A DNA stretch of 38,604 bases from Acidobacteriota bacterium (lineage in GTDB: Bacteria; Acidobacteriota; Terriglobia; Acidiferrales; UBA7541): assembly GCA_003223315.1 (NCBI GenBank), contig QHYR01000104.1, positions 1 through 38,604 on the forward strand. The letters are read 5' to 3'. A program made the position numbers and the translations under genes. Below are positions 33,158 through 38,604 of the stretch, one piece after another (positions within the stretch are counted from its first letter, which is position 1; each line of letters begins with the position of its first letter). Below the pieces are notes generated by a model. It was given only the letters and a program-made list of their open reading frames with translations, ran no database searches and was not told where the DNA came from.

Positions 33158-34297
33158 ATGCGCGTGGCCATTGATATACGTCGCGCGGGCGATTACGGGC
33201 TGGGCACGTACATCCGCAACATCGTCAACCAGCTCGCGCGCATGGACGACAACTCGCGGTACTTGCTGATCGGCGAGCGGCGGCACATGGCGGAGTTCGA
33301 TCCGCTTCCGGACAATTTCGAGCTGCTGGAATACGCCCATCAACCCGGCACTTTTCGCACTCATTTGCATCTGCCCTGGCTGCTGCGCAAGCGCCGAGTG
33401 GACATTCTGCACATGCCCTGGTTTTATGCGCCGGCGATTGTGCCTTCGCGTCTATTGATCACCGTCCACGACCTGAGCGACGTTCTAGCGCCGCCGGTCG
33501 GCGCGAGTCCTCCGGTGCAGACTGGGCGCCTTTTCTTCGCGCGGCGCGCGCTGAACCGCGCCGATCACATTTTCGCCGTCTCCCATGCATCCAAACGCGA
33601 TCTGGCGCGCTTTTTTCACATTCCAGAATCGAAAATTACCGTGGTCTACGATGCCGTCGATGAACGCTTCCTCAACGAGCCGCTTCCGGCCGATGCGGAC
33701 CGCATCCTGGAACGCCACGCGGTGAACTCACCTTACGTGCTGTATGCCGGGAATATCCGCCCGCAGAAAAATCTGCCTCGCCTGATCGAAGCGTTTGCCG
33801 TGGCCAAAGCGGAACTGCGCGGAAATCCAGAATTCGAGCAGCTCAAATTGCTGGTCATCGGGGAAGCGCTCAATCGCCACGCGGACCTGCGCCGCGCCGT
33901 GGTGCGCGCGCGGGTGCGGGAGGACGTGCGCTTTCTCGGGTTTGTGCCAGGCCCGGTGCTGCGCGTTTTTTATTCCCGCGCTTTAGCTTTTCTTTTTCCT
34001 TCTCTGTACGAAGGCTTCGGGCTGCCGCCGCTCGAGGCCATGGCTCACGGAACGCCCGTGCTGACCTCCAATGTTTCTTCGCTCCCCGAAGTCTTCCAGG
34101 ACGCGGCCTTGCTGGTGAATCCCGAGAACGTCTTCGATATCGCCCGCGGAATCCGGCAGATTCTAACGGACAATGCTTTGCGCCAGACGCTGCGGCGGCG
34201 AGGCTATGAGCGCGCGCGGATGTATTCCTGGGAGAATGCGGCGCGCCTCGTTCACGCCACGTACCATTCCGTGCTGGATCGCGGAGCCGCGGCGTGA
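33158..34297 (+). CDS. Glycosyltransferase, GT4-like (group 1 family)
   Basis: A 379-residue retaining glycosyltransferase with GT-B fold. The N-terminal domain begins 'MRVAIDIRRAGDYGLGTYIRNIV'. 'FAVSHASKRDLARFFHIPESKITVVYDAVDERF' marks the domain boundary. The C-terminal domain has 'YVLYAGNIRPQKNLPRLIEAF' and the nucleotide-sugar-binding 'YEGFGLPPLEAMAHGTPV' with the E-x7-E pair. Such enzymes build polysaccharide or lipid-linked glycans at the cytoplasmic membrane. Donor and acceptor are not predictable. It follows glyA by 31 bases and is probably co-transcribed. Confidence 0.9.
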   Translation: MRVAIDIRRAGDYGLGTYIRNIVNQLARMDDNSRYLLIGERRHMAEFDPLPDNFELLEYAHQPGTFRTHLHLPWLLRKRRVDILHMPWFYAPAIVPSRLLITVHDLSDVLAPPVGASPPVQTGRLFFARRALNRADHIFAVSHASKRDLARFFHIPESKITVVYDAVDERFLNEPLPADADRILERHAVNSPYVLYAGNIRPQKNLPRLIEAFAVAKAELRGNPEFEQLKLLVIGEALNRHADLRRAVVRARVREDVRFLGFVPGPVLRVFYSRALAFLFPSLYEGFGLPPLEAMAHGTPVLTSNVSSLPEVFQDAALLVNPENVFDIARGIRQILTDNALRQTLRRRGYERARMYSWENAARLVHATYHSVLDRGAAA

Positions 34298-34302
34298 CGC
34301 GA

Positions 34303-34376
34303 AACTGCAGATCCCTCGGTCGTCCGCTAAATCGCTCCCGGCGCTAAGGCTCGCGACGGACGACCTCGGGATGACA
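34303..34376. repeat. REP-like intergenic element, copy 1
   Basis: The element starts with 'aactgcagatccctcggtcg' and ends with 'cctcgggatgaca'. It contains inverted arms (TCGTCCG and CGGACGA) that can fold into a hairpin. The ends match the element at 34866-34948. Both lie between genes, flanking the M67 peptidase gene. Confidence 0.6.
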
Positions 34377-34399
34377 ACAACCGGATGGCAGCCTCGTAA

Positions 34400-34807
34400 C
34401 TATACGATTTCGAGCGAAAGCTCGCGGGCTCGCCCTTCGATGATGCGAAAGGCGCGGATCAGGCGAGATGCGCCCGCATTCGGGGAGACGATCACATAAG
34501 CCGCATGTGGATAGAAGGCGCGTTCGAGATCGAGCGGAGAAGGAGCGTTATCGCCTTTGGGATGGGAGTGGTAAATCCCGAGATGTTCCAAACCTTTGGC
34601 ACGCATGCGGCGAAAAAGCGCAAATAGTTCTTCAGGAGCAATTTCATAAGAGATGGCGCTTTGCAATGCGTTCTTTGCGGGCAGAACCGCGGAGATGACG
34701 GCGTCGCGGCCGGCCAGCAGGCCGCAGCACTCGATTTCCGGATTGGCGCGAGCTTCGGCGAGCAGACGATCGAAAACGGCGCAGCTTATCCGCAGGAAAT
34801 CATGCAT
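34400..34807 (-). CDS. JAMM/MPN+ metallopeptidase, M67 family
   Basis: A 135-residue zinc isopeptidase of the JAMM (Mov34/MPN/PAD-1) fold. The catalytic glutamate lies in 'IECCGLLAG' and the metal motif is 'HSHPKGDNAPSPLD', corresponding to HxHx10D. Bacterial stand-alone members process sulfur-carrier or ubiquitin-like proteins, for example in cysteine or thiamine synthesis. No ubiquitin-like or ThiF-like gene is seen in the window. The gene is bordered by two related intergenic repeats. Confidence 0.88.
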   Translation of the reverse strand: MHDFLRISCAVFDRLLAEARANPEIECCGLLAGRDAVISAVLPAKNALQSAISYEIAPEELFALFRRMRAKGLEHLGIYHSHPKGDNAPSPLDLERAFYPHAAYVIVSPNAGASRLIRAFRIIEGRARELSLEIV

Positions 34808-34865
34808 GCGCCGATTCTCTCATGCGGCCCCCGAGGGCTGGGATCGACCCGAGCTACAAACCCCG

Positions 34866-34948
34866 ACTGCAGCTCCCTCGGCCGACTTTCTTAACGCCAA
34901 AGGTCCCAGAAACGGGGACTTTGGCTTGAAGCGGACCTCGTGATGACA
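34866..34948. repeat. REP-like intergenic element, copy 2
   Basis: It starts with 'actgcagctccctcggccg' and ends with 'cctcgtgatgaca', like copy 1. The middle differs and forms its own hairpin, with arms GCCAAAGGTCCC and GGGACTTTGGC around a seven-base loop. Conserved ends with variable palindromic centres are typical of REP-type elements. Confidence 0.55.
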
Positions 34949-34962
34949 TCAAAGGCGAGCGA

Positions 34963-35508
34963 TCACGTGGCCGCATGCTTCTCGGGCAAAGGGCAAAATG
35001 CGCCTTCGGAGAAGCCCGACGAGCGCACGCCGAAGACGCGATTGAAGCGGGCCTGGTAGTTCTCCCAGGCGATCGTTGCGGCGAGCTCGACGAGCTGTGC
35101 TTCGTCGAACTGTCTGCGCAGGCGTTCGGTCAGCTCGCTCGGGATGTCGGCGGGCGTCTTCGCCATCGCGACGGCGAGATCCAGCGCGGCGCGTTCGAGG
35201 CCGTCGAAAGCCTCGCTGCTCTCGTAACGGCTTAATTCCATGAGTTGCTGCTCGGTGATGCCCATCTCCCTGCCGACGGCAGAGCCGATGTCCAGTCAGA
35301 ACGGGCAGCCGATGAGAGCGCTGGTTTTGACGCGCGCCAACGCTTTGAGGCGACCCGGCACGCGACCGCTTGCTAAGAGAGCGGTCTCGAAGGCATTCAC
35401 GCCGAGCAGCAACGCGGGACGACGGCGCAAAAGCCGCAGTGTATCCATGGGGCGCTTCTTGCGGCGCAGCACTCGCAGGAAGGCCATCCACCTGGCGATC
35501 AGTCCCAT
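34963..35508 (-). CDS. AhpD/CMD-like protein, candidate selenoprotein (in-frame TGA as Sec)
   Basis: The track splits this gene into 35296-35523 and 34963-35265, which are in the same frame and separated by one TGA (35298-35296) and ten codons. Read through, it is a 181-residue carboxymuconolactone decarboxylase/AhpD-fold protein: 'RLKALARVKTSALIGCPF-U-LDIGSAVGREMG', 'GLERAALDLAVAMAKTPADIP', 'DEAQLVELAATIAWENYQARFN' and 'GFSEGAFCPLP'. Family members have the redox pair CxxC as 'GCPFC'; the TGA replaces its second Cys, giving C68-P-F-U71. A SECIS-like hairpin follows at once. ATG at 35508 has GGAG six bases upstream. The protein would reduce peroxides or disulfides. The alternative is a nonsense mutation or base error. 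Confidence 0.75.
35263..35290 (-). promoter_or_regulatory. Candidate bacterial SECIS hairpin
   Basis: On the minus strand, CTCTGCC pairs with GGCAGGG (one U-G pair) around the loop GTC. CATC and GATG extend the stem below a small internal loop (GG opposite A). The apical loop begins 18 bases after the TGA and its first base is G. Published bacterial SECIS rules require a loop 16-37 bases after UGA with a G in the first two loop positions, and both hold. Folding energy was not computed. Confidence 0.65.
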
Positions 35509-35619
35509 GTCATCTCCACGCATTGACGATGTTTAATTAGATGGCCCATGCGTGCCGCGGTTAGATGGCAGAGATGCCCTTAGGGCCCACTACGGTTGAT
35601 CGCTCTTTACCGCACCAGG

Positions 35620-36695
35620 CTACGCTTTTTGCGCCTGGCGCCGCAGGAAAGTCGGCACGTCGAGGTCCAGCGGCTCGGGCGTAGACTCCTGAATAACGGG
35701 CGGCACGAGGCGCCGGCCTCACGGAAACCTGCGGCAATCACGGTAATCTTGACCGATTCCTTCATGGCATCGTCCATGACCGCGCCGAAGATGATGTTGG
35801 CGTTTTCATGTGCGGCTTTTTGGATGATGGTGGAAGCTTCGTGAACTTCATGCAGAGAGAGACTCGAAGAGCCCGTCACATTGATGAGGATCCCCTGCGC
35901 GCCATTGATGGAATTGTCTTCCAGTAAGGGACTGGAAATGGCGCGATTGGCGGCATCCACGGCGCGATTGGAACCGGAGGCGACGGCTGTGCCCATGACG
36001 GCATAGCCTTGTCCCGCCATGATCGTTTTCACGTCGGCGAAATCGCGGTTGATGATGCCGGGAATAGTGATGATGTCGCTGATGCCCTGCACGGCCTGGC
36101 GCAAAATATCGTCGGCAATGCGGAAGGCCTCGAAGAAGCTGGTGCCTCGCTCGACCGTCTCCATCAGCCGCTCGTTGGGAATGACGATGACGGTATCGAC
36201 GCAGCTGACAAGTTCGGAGAGCGCGTGCTCCGCCTGGGTTAGACGGCGCCGGCCTTCAAAGGCGAAGGGCTTAGTAACCACGGCCACGGTGAGCGCGCCG
36301 AGTTCGCTGGCGAGGGAAGCCACCACAGGCGCGGAGCCGCTGCCGGTGCCGCCGCCGAGACCCGCGGTGATGAACACCATGTCTGCGCCCTCGAGCGCCT
36401 CAATGATTTTCTCGGTGTCTTCGAGAGCGGCTTTGCGGCCCACCTCAGGGTTGGCGCCGGCGCCGAGCCCCTTGGTCAGTTTGGCGCCAATCTGCAACTT
36501 GACGGGCGCCTGAGATAACTTCAGCGCCTGCTGATCAGTGTTGGCGGCAATGAATTCGACGCCCTCCACCTTGGCGCGAATCATGCGGTTCACGGCATTG
36601 CATCCGCCACCTCCAACACCGATGACCTTGATCTTCGCGCCCTCCAAGCGCTCCTCGCTGAACGAAATTCTGATCCCCGACTCCTTTGGCGTCAT
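35620..36695 (-). CDS. ftsZ: Cell division protein FtsZ, C-terminus frameshifted in this sequence
   Basis: Tubulin-like GTPase forming the division ring. It has '[15 protein letters not shown]', the nucleotide signature '[15 protein letters not shown]', and '[25 protein letters not shown]'. After '[10 protein letters not shown]' the annotated frame becomes unrelated sequence ending at 35607. One frame over, the reading is '[25 protein letters not shown]', the standard linker and C-terminal peptide that binds FtsA, ending at TAG 35620-35622. A base is missing near 35719-35721. The ATG at 36695 follows GGGGGGAG; a GTG at 36740 overlaps the ftsA stop but lacks a site as good. Confidence 0.95.
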
Positions 36696-36736
36696 CGTGC
36701 TCCCCCCATATTGCCCGCCGGCGCCGCCCTGCGACT

Positions 36737-37948
36737 TCACTGGCCAGCGAACATGCTTTTCAATTTCGCCACCAATGTAGCGGGGCGCTGCGCCGCCATG
36801 CGGCGAGCATGCGCTCCGTACAGCAGCAGCCCTACAACGGTCGCGTACTCGGGCTGGGAAAGCTCTTCGGGCATATCTTCAAGCCCGCGCGGCGCGGCAC
36901 AGCGCACCGGCAGCGCGAACATGCGCTCGGATAATTCGGCCAAGCCCCTCAGACGCGCGCCGCCGCCGGCAAGCACAAGGCCGGCCGGAATTTGCGCGTC
37001 CAGGCCGACTCGTTTCAAATCATCGCCCACGAGCGTAAGGAGTTCCTGGGCGCGCGGCTCGATAATTTCATTGAGCATGCGGACGAAAACCGTGCGAGAG
37101 GGCCGATCGCCCACACTGGCGATGTGGATCGCCTGGTCCTCGCTAAGTAAGTCGCGCGAGGCGCAGCCATACTCGCGCTTGATGCGCTCCGCTTCCGGAA
37201 TCGGCGTGCGCAGGCCAAGGGCCAGATCGTTGCTGAAGTGATCGCCGCCTACGGCCACCGCACCGGTATGGCGGACGACGCCGCCAGAATAGACAATCAA
37301 CTCCGTCGTGCCGCCGCCGATGTCGAGCAGGCAGCAGCCCAGCTCGCGTTCATCCGGCGTGAGCGCGGCTTCGGCAGAAGCCAGCGGCTCGAGAGCCGTG
37401 TCGCTGACCACGACTCCCGCCCGATTGACGGCGGTTACAACATTTTGAGTCGCGGTGATCGAGGTCGTGACGATGTGCACATTTACTTCCAGGCTCTGCC
37501 CAACCATGCCGATGGGATCGCGGATGTTGTCCTGGTGATCGACCAAAAACTCCTGCGGCAGCACGTGCAAGATTTCGCGATCTTGCGGAAGGGTGATGGC
37601 TCGTGCGGCGTCCACGGCGCGCCGCACGTGTTCCTTTTCAATATCCCGCGGCCTGGCCCCAAGCGAAATTCCGCCACGGCTGTTCACGCCACGCAGATGG
37701 CTGCCGGCGATTCCGACCACCGCGGATTCCACCGGCACGTTGGCGACGCTCTCCGCCTCCTCAAGAGCGTGACGGATGGAGCTCACCGCGGCATCCAAAT
37801 TCACGATGAGGCCCTTGCGCGACCCTTTGGATTCAGCCGCGCCCATTCCCAAAAATCTGGCGCTTCCGTTTTCGATATTCGCTATCAACGCGCAGGTCTT
37901 GGCACTGCCGATATCCAGCGCGACCAGATAGCGCTCTCTCTTGCCCAC
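36737..37948 (-). CDS. ftsA: Cell division protein FtsA
   Basis: Actin-like ATPase that anchors FtsZ to the membrane. In 403 residues it shows phosphate motif 1 '[14 protein letters not shown]', the 1C domain ('[21 protein letters not shown]'), '[15 protein letters not shown]' as phosphate motif 2, and '[17 protein letters not shown]' as the adenosine motif. The end '[12 protein letters not shown]' is the amphipathic membrane-targeting helix. The start is GTG at 37948, overlapping the TAG stop of ftsQ, which indicates translational coupling. The ftsQ-ftsA-ftsZ order is the classical division cluster. Confidence 0.96.
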   Translation of the reverse strand: MGKRERYLVALDIGSAKTCALIANIENGSARFLGMGAAESKGSRKGLIVNLDAAVSSIRHALEEAESVANVPVESAVVGIAGSHLRGVNSRGGISLGARPRDIEKEHVRRAVDAARAITLPQDREILHVLPQEFLVDHQDNIRDPIGMVGQSLEVNVHIVTTSITATQNVVTAVNRAGVVVSDTALEPLASAEAALTPDERELGCCLLDIGGGTTELIVYSGGVVRHTGAVAVGGDHFSNDLALGLRTPIPEAERIKREYGCASRDLLSEDQAIHIASVGDRPSRTVFVRMLNEIIEPRAQELLTLVGDDLKRVGLDAQIPAGLVLAGGGARLRGLAELSERMFALPVRCAAPRGLEDMPEELSQPEYATVVGLLLYGAHARRMAAQRPATLVAKLKSMFAGQ

Positions 37949-38604
37949 TAATTACTCCTGTGGCTGGAAGAACGATGCGCACCCGCGGCGGCCGAAGAAC
38001 GAACAGCCCCTTCGACGGGTCTCGCGGGCACCGGGTCGCGCTCAGGATTGACCACGACTTGCCGGGAAAATCTCAGATCGATCGATTCCACGCGTCCCGC
38101 ACTCGCACGCCACTGCGCGATGTTTTCCGCCAACAAACGATATTTGTTCACGAAGTCGCTATTTCCAAAGTGCACCCAAATCGGATACAGGCCTTCCAAT
38201 CCCGGCAAACCCGCCAGCATGGCGCGAATATCCTGCGCGTCAGAGAAATCAACTTCGCTGACCTGCTCGCCGGCACCGGCATGCGCCAGTTCAATTTCCT
38301 TCATGAAATCGACGAAAAGGGCCATGCGCGCCTGGCGGTCGGCGAGAGGAGCGGTGTCGTCGAAACCGCTGACGACCGGAAAGTGAAAGCGGGCCTCCAG
38401 CGGGCGCTCGAGAATCACTCCCGAAGGGTCCACGAGTTGCAATTCGTTTCCTGTGCGTAAGAATGCGACGGGGGTGCGTTCCACGAGCTCGACGCGAATG
38501 CGGTCCGGCAGGGTGCGTTCAACCGTAGCTTCTTCCACCCAAGGAATCGAGTCGATCTCTTTGCGGCGGGCATCGAGCGGCAGGCGCAAGATGCTCTTCC
38601 CAAT
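37948..38604 (-). CDS. ftsQ: Cell division protein FtsQ/DivIB, N-terminus outside the window
   Basis: Partial gene that runs off the right edge; 218 codons are visible. The sequence begins inside the POTRA domain ('LRLPLDARRKEIDSIPWVEEATVERTLPDRIRVELVERTPVAFL') and continues into the beta domain ('LYPIWVHFGNSDFVNKYRLLAENIAQWRA', 'IDLRFSRQVVVNP'). The tail is rich in Ala, Arg and Ser. The transmembrane helix and start codon lie beyond 38604; the TTG start given in the track is not real. FtsQ links FtsB/FtsL to the divisome in the periplasm. Confidence 0.92.
   Translation of the reverse strand: MGKSILRLPLDARRKEIDSIPWVEEATVERTLPDRIRVELVERTPVAFLRTGNELQLVDPSGVILERPLEARFHFPVVSGFDDTAPLADRQARMALFVDFMKEIELAHAGAGEQVSEVDFSDAQDIRAMLAGLPGLEGLYPIWVHFGNSDFVNKYRLLAENIAQWRASAGRVESIDLRFSRQVVVNPERDPVPARPVEGAVRSSAAAGAHRSSSHRSN

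Noticed and set aside
34949-35491. 180-codon open frame overlapping the AhpD-like gene
   Set aside because: It is a different frame of the same strand with Arg/Pro-rich, low-complexity composition; the family sequence is in the TGA-interrupted frame.

Overview
The window looks like an Acidobacteriota chromosome, probably a Bryobacter/Solibacter-like soil lineage. The signs are Oar-type TonB-dependent receptors with an N-terminal carboxypeptidase-regulatory-like domain, many secreted DUF6152 proteins, a large family of secreted proteins with a 'DLxGxW' start, reaction-centre-cytochrome-like diheme proteins, and an ftsQ-ftsA-ftsZ cluster next to ordinary housekeeping genes. The taxonomic call is inference from gene content only.

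Positions 1-29100 are accessory. An intact tRNA-Ser(GGA) gene lies on the minus strand at 29105-29194. A 26-base copy of its 3' end, with one mismatch, sits at 16-41 in the same orientation. This is the geometry left by integration into a tRNA gene, so the region may be a roughly 29 kb island, although no integrase is visible. In order it holds: a tandem-duplicated secreted-protein gene with a DUF6152 partner, a SUMF1-like protein and a further paralogue (plus strand, 245-5548); a TonB-dependent receptor (minus, 5739-9128); a minus-strand operon running from 16594 down to 9537 (degenerate metallo-beta-lactamase-fold protein, DUF6152, two paralogues of the secreted family, and a frameshifted TonB-dependent receptor); an intact metallo-beta-lactamase-fold hydrolase; an orphan ModA-like binding protein; a run of DUF6152 and secreted-family genes ending in a diheme cytochrome (19104-23243); and a periplasmic redox/hydrolysis group (secreted-family protein, Tat-exported haloacid dehalogenase, cyclase-family hydrolase, cytochrome-PQQ dehydrogenase).

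Positions 29195-38604 look like core genome and sampled lines are visibly richer in GC. They hold a second diheme cytochrome paralogue, a DinB/DUF1572-like protein, rpiB, glyA, a group 1 glycosyltransferase, a JAMM/M67 peptidase, an AhpD/CMD-like protein whose frame is interrupted by a single TGA, and ftsZ, ftsA and the 3' part of ftsQ.

The strongest discovery candidate is the AhpD/CMD-like gene at 34963-35508. Its TGA falls exactly on the second cysteine of a GCPFC-type redox motif. Directly 3' of it is a hairpin with the spacing and the loop G of a bacterial SECIS element, so the gene probably encodes a selenoprotein that ORF callers split in two. The other main themes are the eight divergent secreted paralogues paired repeatedly with DUF6152, and a potential N-terminal His-His metal site in mature DUF6152. 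Two single-base frameshifts (ftsZ and one receptor) are more likely sequence errors than biology, especially in ftsZ.
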